The position numbers were made by a program, and so were the translations under genes. Of a stretch of 64,000 nt of DNA, positions 8,783-17,413 are shown in pieces (position 1 is the stretch's first letter; each line of letters begins with the position of its first letter). Source of the stretch: Gemmataceae bacterium (GTDB lineage: Bacteria; Planctomycetota; Planctomycetia; Gemmatales; Gemmataceae); the NCBI GenBank assembly GCA_019636445.1, contig JAHBXO010000031.1:1-64000 (forward strand). Direction: 5' to 3'. The notes under the pieces are model-generated. The model was not told the origin of the DNA. It saw nothing but the letters and a program-made list of their open reading frames with translations, and did not search any database.

Positions 8783-11700
8783 ATGGATTTGCTGATCGAC
8801 GGCCAGGCGCTGCAAGGCGAGGGCAAGCGGCGCGGCATCGGCCGCTACTCCCGCGAACTCCTCGACGCCATCGTGCGCGTGCGCCCCGACTGGCGCCTCC
8901 GCGCCGTCGCCTCCGACCACCTCGGCGAGATCGCCGTTCCCGATTCGGTCGACGTGCTGCGCTACGCGCCGCCCGCGCCGTTCCACCCGTGCGACGGCCC
9001 GACGACCGACCTCCTCCGCCTCCACTACGCCGACTGGCTCCGCGCCCGCGGCGCGGACGCGATCCTGGTCCTCTCCGCCTTCGAAGGCGGTGGCATCCCA
9101 ATCCAGTTCCTCGACGATCATCCGCCCACCGTCGCGGTCTTCTACGATCTGATCCCGCTGCTCTTCGCTGAAAGCTACCTCCACGGCCAACCGGCGATCA
9201 TCAAGTACTTTTCCCGCCAACTCCGGTCGACGGCGAACTTCGACGGGCTGCTCGCCATCTCTGAAACAAGCCGGGACGACCTCGTTTCGCTGCTCGGCTA
9301 TCGCGGCGAGGTGGTGAACATCCAGGGCGCGCCGGCCAGCGACTTCCGACCCGAGCCGCGCGAACGCGCCGAACGACGGCTGGATCGACTCGGATGGAAG
9401 AAGCGGATTCCGGCGCTGAACGCGAATCGGTACCTGCTCTACGTCGGCGGTGGAGACTTTCGCAAGAACCTGCCGGCGCTGTTCACGGCGCTCGCGAAAC
9501 TCCCGGAGTCGGTCCGCCGCGCGCATCCGTTGGTCATCGCGGGCGAACTGCCCAAGCCGTTCCGCGACGACTTCGACCGCCGACTCGCCGCGCTTGGCAT
9601 TGCCGAGTCGGTCATCTTCCTCGGCTACGTCGACGATCACGAGTTGCTTGCACTCTATCAATGCGCACGGCTCTTCGTGTTTCCCTCGATGTATGAAGGC
9701 CTTGGCCTGCCCGTACTCGAGGCAATGGCGTGCGGCACCGATGTCGTCGCGTCCGGCACGTCGTCGATCCCGGAATTCTCCGGCCCCGGCGTCGCGTTCT
9801 TCGATCCGGCGAATCCGGATTCGATTGCTCATGCCATCTACGATGCCCTTGCGAGGCCCGCGCGGGCGCACGCCAATGCCGCCCGCGCCTTCGCCGACGG
9901 CTTCACCTGGGACCGCACCGGCGAAGCCGCCTGCCGGCTCATCGAGAAGCTCGTCGCGCAGCCGAAGCGTCATCCCGTGCCCGGTCGCGTGGTCTGGTCG
10001 CGATCTTTCGACGCGCACACGACGGAGGACGATCTCGCGGAGTTCTGCACGGTATTCGCGTCGCGCGGGCCGGACCGGTTGGCGCTGGCCGTGCTGTCGG
10101 AGGACGCGCCGCCGCCCCCGCTGACCGCGCGTGTGCCGTGTCTGTCGTTCGATGAACTGGATCGATTCCAGGAACTTCACCCGGTGAGCGCGTTCGTCTA
10201 CGAATGCGATACGCCGGAGCGGTTCGCGACGCTCGCACCGCAGGTGCTCCGCCGGCCAGGCGTGCTCGTACTGCATCGCGCGCTCGCGGAATCGCCCGCG
10301 CTGGACGCCCCACACCTGCGCACGGCGCTGCTCGCGGCCGATCGCGTGTTGATCCGCGGCCTTCGCGCCGGCGAAACGCCCCCGGCGCGGTTCAAACACC
10401 TGAAGCGCCCGGTCCAACCGGTAAGCGAGTTCGCCGCGGCGCTGGCGGAAGTCGAGGAGATCGGTTCGCAATCCGGCCGGCGCTGGCGCAATGCCGCCGT
10501 GGCGGCGTTGCTCCAGGCTCCGCTCGCGGACCCGTTGTTCGGCGATTGGGTCCGCCTCCGCGCCACGTCCGCCGACACGCCGCGCTGGCCTGCCCCCAAA
10601 CTCCTGAATCGCGAGGGACGAACAGTGACCTCGGTTCCGCAACGCCTGCTCGATCTGGTCGCCCGCGGCGGTCCGCAACTCTGGATCGGCACTCATCCGC
10701 CGTTCGACATGGATTCGCTGCTGCTTTATGGCTGCACGAACTTCCGCGCCCCGGCCGAGCTGCACGGCAAGTTCGACGTCGTATGGTGTTACGAATTGCC
10801 GATCAGCGAACTGGGGGCGGACCAACACCTGCTCGCGATGGACGAACTCGTGCGTTTCGTCGGCGCGCGCGGCCTGCTCGTGCTGCGCTACAAGATGCAC
10901 GACGGTGGCATTGCCATCAAGAACATCCTCGGCCGGCGGCCCGGGCTCAAGGCTCGCGTCCTCCACGAGGAGACCGACGCCAGCGGGCACCTCGTCAGCA
11001 TCGTCGAACTCGAACGCACCGACATGGCGCTGCGGCGCCCCGCGCCGTGGACCTTTGGAATCCTCACGCAGAACACGCGCAAGGCCAACGTCGTCGCGAT
11101 GCTGAAGTCGATCCGCGACCGCGACCCGGCCGGCGAGCATGAGATCCTCATCTGCGGCCCGGAGGCGTCGGAGTACGCCTTCGCGAAGCCGCGTTACCTG
11201 CCGCAGAACTATTCGCCGACGCTGCCGGAAATTTGCCGGAAGAAGAACGACATCGCCCGCGCCGCGAGCCATCCGAACCTCCTGCTCGCCCACGACCGCT
11301 ACCGGCTGGACGACGGCTTCTTCTCGGGTTTCGACCAGTACGGCTACGATTTCGATTTCCTCGCCATCGCGCAGTACTTCGAGAACGGCGACGAGTACCC
11401 TGCTTACTGCCACATGGCCGACGACTCCTTGCGGATGACCCCTCCGAGCGCGGCGCAGAACCTGAACGCCTTGCGCGGCACGTCGTTCATCAACGGCGGG
11501 CTGATGGTCTTCAAGACCCACATCCTCCGGGCGATCCCGCTGAACGAACTCTGCTTCTGGAACCAGGCCGAGGACGTGGAGATCACCGTCACGTACATGC
11601 GGCACGGAATCGCGCCACGCTTCAATCCGTATGCGTCCGCGACGACGATCGGCGTGGATAAAAGCCACATCCGCGCCTTCGTGCCGGCCGGTCCGCCGCC

Positions 11701-11812
11701 CGCCGTGCCGTCCGCACCGATCGTGCCGGCCTCAACAGCCCGGCCGCGCCGTTCGCGACGCTTGCTCAACCGCCTGCTGCCCGCGAAGTGGCTCGCGCTG
11801 TTCGGCTCCTGA
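8783..11812 (+). CDS. Multi-domain glycosyltransferase: GT4 + methyltransferase-like + GT-A domain
   Basis: A 1009-residue protein, more than twice a normal GT4. Residues 1-400 are a GT-B enzyme of family GT4: N-terminal DGQALQGEGKRRGIGRYSREL, a nucleotide-binding start RYLLYVGGGDFRKNL, and the E-x7-E motif in SMYEGLGLPVLEAMACGTDV (about 302-321). Residues about 620-760 resemble a SAM-methyltransferase fold without an obvious glycine-rich motif (FDVVWCYELPISELGADQH, then RFVGARGLLVLRYKM). Residues about 765-980 look like a GT-A transferase of the type with a C-terminal glyco_transf_7C motif: NLLLAHDRYRLDDGFF (about 832), INGGLMVFKTHILR (about 901) and QAEDVEITVTYMRHG (about 926), where ED would be the catalytic acid pair. 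A Pro/Ala tail ends the protein. It would build at least two linkages of a surface glycan in the cytoplasm. It follows the coiled-coil gene by 4 bp and precedes another GT4 gene by 25 bp. Confidence 0.85.
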   Translation: MDLLIDGQALQGEGKRRGIGRYSRELLDAIVRVRPDWRLRAVASDHLGEIAVPDSVDVLRYAPPAPFHPCDGPTTDLLRLHYADWLRARGADAILVLSAFEGGGIPIQFLDDHPPTVAVFYDLIPLLFAESYLHGQPAIIKYFSRQLRSTANFDGLLAISETSRDDLVSLLGYRGEVVNIQGAPASDFRPEPRERAERRLDRLGWKKRIPALNANRYLLYVGGGDFRKNLPALFTALAKLPESVRRAHPLVIAGELPKPFRDDFDRRLAALGIAESVIFLGYVDDHELLALYQCARLFVFPSMYEGLGLPVLEAMACGTDVVASGTSSIPEFSGPGVAFFDPANPDSIAHAIYDALARPARAHANAARAFADGFTWDRTGEAACRLIEKLVAQPKRHPVPGRVVWSRSFDAHTTEDDLAEFCTVFASRGPDRLALAVLSEDAPPPPLTARVPCLSFDELDRFQELHPVSAFVYECDTPERFATLAPQVLRRPGVLVLHRALAESPALDAPHLRTALLAADRVLIRGLRAGETPPARFKHLKRPVQPVSEFAAALAEVEEIGSQSGRRWRNAAVAALLQAPLADPLFGDWVRLRATSADTPRWPAPKLLNREGRTVTSVPQRLLDLVARGGPQLWIGTHPPFDMDSLLLYGCTNFRAPAELHGKFDVVWCYELPISELGADQHLLAMDELVRFVGARGLLVLRYKMHDGGIAIKNILGRRPGLKARVLHEETDASGHLVSIVELERTDMALRRPAPWTFGILTQNTRKANVVAMLKSIRDRDPAGEHEILICGPEASEYAFAKPRYLPQNYSPTLPEICRKKNDIARAASHPNLLLAHDRYRLDDGFFSGFDQYGYDFDFLAIAQYFENGDEYPAYCHMADDSLRMTPPSAAQNLNALRGTSFINGGLMVFKTHILRAIPLNELCFWNQAEDVEITVTYMRHGIAPRFNPYASATTIGVDKSHIRAFVPAGPPPAVPSAPIVPASTARPRRSRRLLNRLLPAKWLALFGS

Positions 11813-11837
11813 TCCTTCACCGCTCCGAGGCGAATCC

Positions 11838-13034
11838 GTGACCCGCGTCGGCATCCTCGTCGAGCCGGATTTCCTCACCCGCCACGTCGGCGTGCGGAAC
11901 TACCTGCTCACGCTGCAACACTACCTCTCCCGCGGGGCGGATGCACGCTTCGTTTCGTTCTTTCGTCCAGCCCGACATGCGCCGAACTGGTTCCGCATCC
12001 ACCTGCGGGATGCTCGCTTCGTCCGCGACAACGGCATCGTGGACGATTGGGAACTCTCCGGCACGCCGCGCGAAGTTTTCGAACGCCACCGCGCCGCCGC
12101 GGCGGAGGCCCACGCCGACGCCCCCGCCGTCTGGTACAGCCAGATCGGCCCGCGCCTGGACGCCGCCGGTTTCGATACCCTCGTCATCGGCAACCCCTGG
12201 CTCGTCGACTTCCACGAACGCCTCCCGGTCCGCCGGCAGGTCGGCATCGTGTACGATGCGATCCCGAACCGTTATTGCCTCACGGAGGCTGGCAAGCCGT
12301 TCGAGTTCGCGCACCAGCACGTCGCCGGGTTCCGCTACTTCCGCCGGCATTGCGACGCGACGCTCGGCATCAGCGAGGCCGTCACCGAAGACCTCGTGCG
12401 GCTGTTCGGATTCGAGCCGAACCAGGTCGGCTGGTTCCCGCCGCTCGTGCCGGTCGGTTGCCTCGACCGCGCCGCGACGGTTCCCGCGCGCACGCGCTCG
12501 GTGTTGCTTGCGTCTCCGCTCGATCGCCGCAAAGGACTGGCGGCGATGCCCCGGCTGGTCGCCGCCGCCGGGCGGTCCGTCGATCGCCTGCTGATGTATG
12601 GCGGCGTGCGCTGCGCGCCGGACGAATTGAATGCGTTCTTCCACGCCCTGCCGAAGCGCCTGCCCGTGACCTGGTATCCGCGCGCGACCGCCGCGACGAC
12701 CGAACGCCTCTTCCGCACGGCGAAGCTGCTCGTCTTCCCATCCTTGAACGAAGGCCTCGGCCTGCCGCTGATCGAAGCGCAGCTCCGAGGCTGCCCTGCC
12801 GTCACGCGCGATGCCCGGCCGATGTCCGACCTCGTTGTCCCCGGCTCGCGGCTGCTCACCGACGATCCGGCCGCGGACGCCGACATTGTGCGCGAACTCG
12901 TCGAGTCGGATTTCGACCATGCGAAGATGGAAGCCGACGCCCGCGCGTTCTTCCGCACCGACGAACTGCCCGGCCTCGTCCTGCGGAAAATCCTCGACGA
13001 ACCGGCAAACCCCGCGCTTCGCGCCGCGGCCTAG
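11838..13034 (+). CDS. Glycosyltransferase family 4 enzyme
   Basis: A 398-residue GT-B fold enzyme. The GTG at 11838 gives VTRVGILVEPDFLTRHVGVR, a typical first beta strand of GT4 (GILVEPDFL); longer in-frame reading overlaps the preceding gene. The acceptor half contains VGIVYDAIPNRYC, the donor half the strand SVLLASPLDRRKGL and the E-x7-E nucleotide-sugar motif FPSLNEGLGLPLIEAQLRGC. It lies 25 bp downstream of the GT4/GT-A fusion and should act in the same surface-glycan pathway; the sugar specificity cannot be read from sequence. Its TAG stop shares the tetranucleotide CTAG (13031-13034) with the stop of the convergent cupin gene. Confidence 0.88.
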   Translation: MTRVGILVEPDFLTRHVGVRNYLLTLQHYLSRGADARFVSFFRPARHAPNWFRIHLRDARFVRDNGIVDDWELSGTPREVFERHRAAAAEAHADAPAVWYSQIGPRLDAAGFDTLVIGNPWLVDFHERLPVRRQVGIVYDAIPNRYCLTEAGKPFEFAHQHVAGFRYFRRHCDATLGISEAVTEDLVRLFGFEPNQVGWFPPLVPVGCLDRAATVPARTRSVLLASPLDRRKGLAAMPRLVAAAGRSVDRLLMYGGVRCAPDELNAFFHALPKRLPVTWYPRATAATTERLFRTAKLLVFPSLNEGLGLPLIEAQLRGCPAVTRDARPMSDLVVPGSRLLTDDPAADADIVRELVESDFDHAKMEADARAFFRTDELPGLVLRKILDEPANPALRAAA

Positions 13035-13387
13035 CCCACCGGCGGAATGTACCGGTTCTGCAATTCGATGTAATCCTCGCGCGGCGGGCTGAAGATGTCG
13101 AGCGCGAGGCACGGCCCGCCGACGGCGACGGCCCGGTGCGGCGTATGCGGCGGGATGATGAACATCGCCCCCGGTTCCACCACCCGCGTTTCGTCCCCGA
13201 TCGTCAGTTCCATCTTCCCGCGAATCAGCATCCCGGCCTGCTCGTGCGGATGCGAATGCGTCGGCACGACGGCCCCCTCGTCCATCTCCAGGTACGAGAG
13301 CATGATGTGTTTCCCGAACGGCGTGCGGATATGCACGCCCGGCAGCGGCTCGAACTGCGGCACGGTCGAGAGGTCGATGAACGGCAT
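13031..13387 (-). CDS. Small cupin-domain protein
   Basis: A 118-residue single-domain cupin. Motif 1 is present as H-S-H-P-H-E-Q...G (THSHPHEQAGMLIRG) and motif 2 as PGAMFIIPPHTPHRAV, giving the His/His/Glu/His metal site of a double-stranded beta helix. Proteins of this size are typically metal-binding sugar- or small-molecule-handling enzymes or sensor domains; no substrate can be assigned. The CDERW-type N-terminus MPFIDLSTVPQFEPLPGV and the start at 13387 fit the family length. The gene converges on the GT4 gene with a 4-bp overlap of stop codons. Confidence 0.85.
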   Translation of the reverse strand: MPFIDLSTVPQFEPLPGVHIRTPFGKHIMLSYLEMDEGAVVPTHSHPHEQAGMLIRGKMELTIGDETRVVEPGAMFIIPPHTPHRAVAVGGPCLALDIFSPPREDYIELQNRYIPPVG

Positions 13388-13437
13388 GGGAGGGGCCTCG
13401 GTTGCAGAATCAAAGCTGAGAATAGGAAATTCCCAGA

Positions 13438-14136
13438 CTACTCTTTCCCCAGCACGCCATCGACGACCCAGCAGCCGCGAACGTGCGGCCCGTCACAGCG
13501 GCAATGGCTCAGGATGTCGTCGTTCTCGCAGCCCGCATCCTGGAGGGCGTCCGCGAGGATCGGCAGCCGGTCGAATGCGCGGTCGTCGTAGATCGCCTGG
13601 GCGATGCCGCGAGCGGTGGAGGTGAGCCACGCGTGCTCCAAGACGACGGATCGGAAGGGATTGCCGAAGATGCAGATGAGCAATCGCTTCAACTGGTCTC
13701 GGTAGTCGTTTCTCCGGTCGGCAATTGCTTCGTGCGATTTGCCAATACGGTCGAGTTCGAGATCATTGTCGATGCTCCTCACGACGAATTGACTTGCCAT
13801 GTAGCGAACCGATGCCCAAGACCATTTCCCTGTTCCCAGCAGTCCATAGGCGAAATAACTGGAGGCTCGTTCGGCTGAAATCGGGTCCGCTTTCAGACGC
13901 TGGATGCGTTTCCGGTACTGTTCGAGTTTGCCATCCAAGAGTTCTCCATCGACATATTTCTCGACGGCTTCCACGGCGGTCAGGAGCAGTTTGGTTCGGA
14001 TGCCCTCGTCCAGATGTCGAACGATGGCGCATTGGAACAATCGTCCTTTTCGTTGCTGTTCGATTTGATTGAAAAGCTTGGACAACCCTTCGACCATCTG
14101 ATTCGGCGTTGAGTTTCGCCACACCGCTTCCGTCAT
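13438..14136 (-). CDS. Gemmataceae-type conserved protein (SMI1/TIGR02996-associated family)
   Basis: A 232-residue cytoplasmic protein. I chose the ATG at 14136 (MTEAVWRNSTPNQMVEGL) because the frame above it runs through the palindromic repeat at 14173-14250. From memory of Gemmata genomes, this family begins MTEAEW..C.DP..ML and ends with a conserved block like DRLPILADALQDAGCENDDI, then HCR...GPHVRGCWVVD..LGKE, all visible here. A middle block FGNPFRSVVLEHAWLTS is also typical. The family is expanded in Gemmataceae, often beside SMI1/KNR4 or TIGR02996 repeat-companion domains, and its function is unknown. Base composition is visibly lower in GC than the flanking genes. No hydrophobic signal is present. 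Confidence 0.8.
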   Translation of the reverse strand: MTEAVWRNSTPNQMVEGLSKLFNQIEQQRKGRLFQCAIVRHLDEGIRTKLLLTAVEAVEKYVDGELLDGKLEQYRKRIQRLKADPISAERASSYFAYGLLGTGKWSWASVRYMASQFVVRSIDNDLELDRIGKSHEAIADRRNDYRDQLKRLLICIFGNPFRSVVLEHAWLTSTARGIAQAIYDDRAFDRLPILADALQDAGCENDDILSHCRCDGPHVRGCWVVDGVLGKE

Positions 14137-14172
14137 CGCTCGCCTCCCATGCCGATGATATCGCAACCGCCA

Positions 14173-14250
14173 GACTTCCGAAGTCCGGCTTCGACTTCGG
14201 AAGTCCATGGCGCGCTCGACTTCCGAAGTCGAAGCCGGACTTCGGAAGTC
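14173..14250. repeat. 78-bp double palindrome, copy 1
   Basis: Two 33-nt arms (14173-14205 and 14218-14250) are perfect reverse complements around a 12-nt loop (14206-14217). Each arm contains two 13-mers, GACTTCCGAAGTC and GACTTCGGAAGTC, which are near-palindromes themselves, joined by CGGCTTC or GAAGCCG. A second copy with the same loop length lies at 51993-52070. It sits between the divergent starts at 14136 and 14338. It is not a CRISPR, as there are no spacers of regular kind. Confidence 0.95.
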
Positions 14251-14337
14251 GGTGCACACACTTTGCTCCGTGACGCGAACTCAGCCGCATGGTATCCTTT
14301 TCTCGTCGAAACGGCCCACCTCCATTCGGATTGTTCC

Positions 14338-17300
14338 ATGCGATCGACTTTGCGATTCATCGCCATCTCCGTGCCATTAATCGGGGCGATGGTCTATTTC
14401 GGCTCATCCGCCGCGCAGGTCACGCCGCCGAAACCTTACGAATGCCGATGGGCCGACACGCCAATCGTGCTCGACGGCACGGCCGACGATGCGGCGTGGA
14501 AGCACGCGGTCGTCATCGATTCGTTCCGGCTCCCGTGGCTCGGCAAGGACGACCGGCCCGCGAAGGAGGCCACGCGCGCGAAGCTCCTCTGGGACCGCGA
14601 CTACCTCTACTTCTTCGCCGAGATGGACGACGCCGACCTCTTCGCCGATGTAACTGAACACGATGGCGACACCTGGAAGAACGATTGCTTCGAGCTGTTC
14701 CTCCGGCCGTCGAAACAACACGCCGGGTATTTCGAGTTCGAGGTCAGCGCCGCGAATACGCAACTCGACGCGTTCTTCCCGAAGTGGGATTTCGATTTGC
14801 TCGGCAGGAACATCAAGCACGGCGAGTTCCAGCTGGAAACGAAGGTCCGTTTGAAAGGCACGCTCAACAAACGGGACGACACGGACACGGGTTGGAGCGT
14901 CGAAGGGCGCATCCCGTGGACGGACTTCCTCCGCGCCGGCGGGCGGCCGGAGCCGGGCGAGGAATGGACGTTCGCCCTCTGCCGCTGCGACTATGACAAG
15001 GTTTGGAAAGATGCAGAGTTGAGCACGACGGCGGTGATCCGGGAGAAGAAGCTCGGCGCGTTCTTCCACCAGACCGACGACTACGCGCCGATCGTGTTCG
15101 TCGGCCCGGACGCGGCGACGGCGAAGCCCTACGGCGTGGCGAAGGCGATCCCGAAGTCGACGGTCGTCGGTTCGCCGGAACCGCCACTTCCGTACAAGGC
15201 GAAACGCATCTATCCGAACTTCTCGCCGACCTTCCCGATCATGGTGAAGGCGATTCCCGGCACGGATCAACTGCTGCTCATCACGCAGGATCGACCCTAC
15301 TCGGCGACCGGGTTCTGGCGCGTGAAGGACGACCCGGACGTGAAGACCGCCGACGCCGTGAAGATGTTCGACACGCCCGACGGCGGTTCGGCCACCGACT
15401 TCTGCTTCCATCCGAAGTTCACGGAGAACGGCTACGTCTACGTCGGATGGAACGGCAAGGGGAACGGGAAGATCAAGAAGAAGTCGAACCGGATCACGCG
15501 CTACACGATGCAACCGAAGCCGCCCTATTTACTCGACGAGAAGACCGCGCTGACCATCCTCGAGTGGGAATCCGACGGGCACAACGGCCTCGCCGTCTGC
15601 TTCGGCCTCGACGGCATGATGTACGTCACCAGCGGCGACGGTACCTCCGACTCCGACACCGACGTCACCGGCCAGCGCGGCGATACGCTCCTCTCCAAGC
15701 TGCTCCGCATCGATGTCGATCGCCCGGCGAATGGAAAGAACTATTCCATCCCGAAGGACAACCCGTTCGTCGGCAACGCAGAGTTCGTGCCGGAGACCTA
15801 CGCCACCGGGTTCCGCAACCCGTGGCGGATCGCCTGCGACGAGAAAACCGGGCACATCTGGGTCGGCAACAACGGCCAGGACCTGTGGGAACAGGCGTAT
15901 TTCGTCCGGCCGCGCGACAACTTCGGCTGGTCTGTCTTTGAAGGCAGCCACCCCTTCTACGAGAACCGCAAGCTGAACAGCACACCGCACACGAAGCCGG
16001 CGATCGAACACCATCACTCCGAGTTCCGCTCGCTGACTGGCGGTATCGTGTACTACGGGAAGCAGTTGCCGGAACTCAACGGCGTGTACCTTTACGGCGA
16101 CTATTCGACCGGTCGTATCTGGGGGATGAAACACAATGGCACTAAACCGGTCTTCCACAAGGAACTGGCGACGCCTCGGATGCAGATCACGGCGTTCGGG
16201 GTGAACACCCGCGGCGAGTTGCTTATCTGCGACCACCGGGGGAACGGCGAGGGGGGCTTTTACACCCTCGTGCCGAACACCGACCCCCCCACGGCGAACT
16301 TCCCCCGCAAGCTGTCGGAGAGTGGCCTGTTCACGAACGTCGCGACGCACACGATGGTACCGGGCGTGATTCCGTACTCCGTAAATGCATCGTTCTGGTC
16401 AGACGGGCTTCACAAGGAGCGGTTCCTCGCGATTCCATCCAACGAGCCGATCGGGTTCAAGCGTAGCCGGGGCTGGGATTTCCCGGACAAGACGGTGATC
16501 GTGAAGAGCTTCGCGCTGGAGACGGAGGAGGGGAACGCGGCGAGTCGGAAGTGGATCGAGACCCGCTTCCTGACGAAGCAGGGAACGGAGTGGTTCGGCT
16601 ATACTTACCTCTGGAACGACGCCGGGACGGATGCGGAATTGATCGCGTCCGGCGGGATGGACAAGGAATTCACGGTGAAGACCGCGGCCGGCGAGCGGAA
16701 GCAGATGTGGCACTATCCGAGTCGATCGGAGTGCATGGTGTGCCATAGCCGCGCGGCGAACTTCGTGCTGGGATTGAGCGAAGAGCAGATGAACAAGGAC
16801 CACGACTACGGGAGTTGCACCTCGAACCAGTTGCGGGAGCTCGAACACCTCGGCCTGTTGAAGTACGACACGATCGGCGAGTCGCGCACGGCGATCCGGG
16901 CGCGGGGCGAAGCGAAGAAGCTGTCGGGGAAGGAACTCGACGAATATATCGCCGTCCATTCGCAGCAGCCGAACCAGCGGAAGGCGAAGGAGTCCGGCCT
17001 CTTGCACCAGTCGCCGACTTCCTTCAGGAAACTCGTCGATCCCTACGACGCGAAGCAGGATCTGACGGCGCGGGCGAAGTCGTGGCTGCACGCGAACTGC
17101 TCATCGTGCCACGTCGAGGCCGGCGGCGGGAACGCGGCGATGGAACTGGAGTTCGCGACGGCGCTGGACAAGATGCGGATCGTGGACGTACCACCGTTGC
17201 ACAAGACGTTCGACCTGCCGGACGCGAAGCTGGTGGCGCCCGGGAAACCGGATTCCTCCGTGTTGCTCGCCCGGATGAGCCGGCGTGGGCCGCACCAGAT

Positions 17301-17379
17301 GCCGCCGCTGGCGAGCAACCGCGTGGACGAGCGTGGCGTGGCGCTCATTCGCGAGTGGATCGCGAGTTTGAAGAAGTGA
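14338..17379 (+). CDS. CBM9-like / glucose-sorbosone dehydrogenase / bis-CxxCH fusion protein
   Basis: A 1013-residue secreted protein. The ATG at 14338 (MRSTLRFIAISVPLIGAM) gives a signal peptide; upstream codons read through the palindrome. Residues about 35-240 match a carbohydrate-binding family 9-like domain (YECRWADTPIVLDGTADDAAW, split here by family pattern; FFAEMDDADL; WSVEGRIPWTDFL). Residues about 290-650 are a glucose/sorbosone dehydrogenase beta-propeller (FCFHPKFTENGYVYVGW, DGMMYVTSGDG, ETYATGFRNPWRIA, WVGNNGQDLWEQ, VYLYGDYSTGRIW). The C-terminal third carries CMVCH (from 799) and CSSCH (from 921), two c-type haem motifs of the planctomycete repeat two-CxxCH type. It probably oxidises or binds a sugar in the periplasm and passes electrons to haem; the pyrroloquinoline quinone dependence of the family is not proven here. 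The next gene begins 34 bp on. Confidence 0.87.
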   Translation: MRSTLRFIAISVPLIGAMVYFGSSAAQVTPPKPYECRWADTPIVLDGTADDAAWKHAVVIDSFRLPWLGKDDRPAKEATRAKLLWDRDYLYFFAEMDDADLFADVTEHDGDTWKNDCFELFLRPSKQHAGYFEFEVSAANTQLDAFFPKWDFDLLGRNIKHGEFQLETKVRLKGTLNKRDDTDTGWSVEGRIPWTDFLRAGGRPEPGEEWTFALCRCDYDKVWKDAELSTTAVIREKKLGAFFHQTDDYAPIVFVGPDAATAKPYGVAKAIPKSTVVGSPEPPLPYKAKRIYPNFSPTFPIMVKAIPGTDQLLLITQDRPYSATGFWRVKDDPDVKTADAVKMFDTPDGGSATDFCFHPKFTENGYVYVGWNGKGNGKIKKKSNRITRYTMQPKPPYLLDEKTALTILEWESDGHNGLAVCFGLDGMMYVTSGDGTSDSDTDVTGQRGDTLLSKLLRIDVDRPANGKNYSIPKDNPFVGNAEFVPETYATGFRNPWRIACDEKTGHIWVGNNGQDLWEQAYFVRPRDNFGWSVFEGSHPFYENRKLNSTPHTKPAIEHHHSEFRSLTGGIVYYGKQLPELNGVYLYGDYSTGRIWGMKHNGTKPVFHKELATPRMQITAFGVNTRGELLICDHRGNGEGGFYTLVPNTDPPTANFPRKLSESGLFTNVATHTMVPGVIPYSVNASFWSDGLHKERFLAIPSNEPIGFKRSRGWDFPDKTVIVKSFALETEEGNAASRKWIETRFLTKQGTEWFGYTYLWNDAGTDAELIASGGMDKEFTVKTAAGERKQMWHYPSRSECMVCHSRAANFVLGLSEEQMNKDHDYGSCTSNQLRELEHLGLLKYDTIGESRTAIRARGEAKKLSGKELDEYIAVHSQQPNQRKAKESGLLHQSPTSFRKLVDPYDAKQDLTARAKSWLHANCSSCHVEAGGGNAAMELEFATALDKMRIVDVPPLHKTFDLPDAKLVAPGKPDSSVLLARMSRRGPHQMPPLASNRVDERGVALIREWIASLKK

Positions 17380-17413
17380 ACGGGACGGAGTCGGTTCTCT
17401 ACAATCTCCGTCT

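Noticed and set aside
8678-11668. Long minus-strand open frame of about 1000 codons opposite the large glycosyltransferase
   Set aside because: Its translation is Arg/Ala/Val-rich without any known motif, while the plus strand carries clear GT4 and GT-A motifs. High GC leaves antisense frames open.
14173-14250. CRISPR-like interpretation of four GACTTC(C/G)GAAGTC units
   Set aside because: The spacing is 7, 12 and 7 nt, units are palindromic, only four are present and no cas genes exist.
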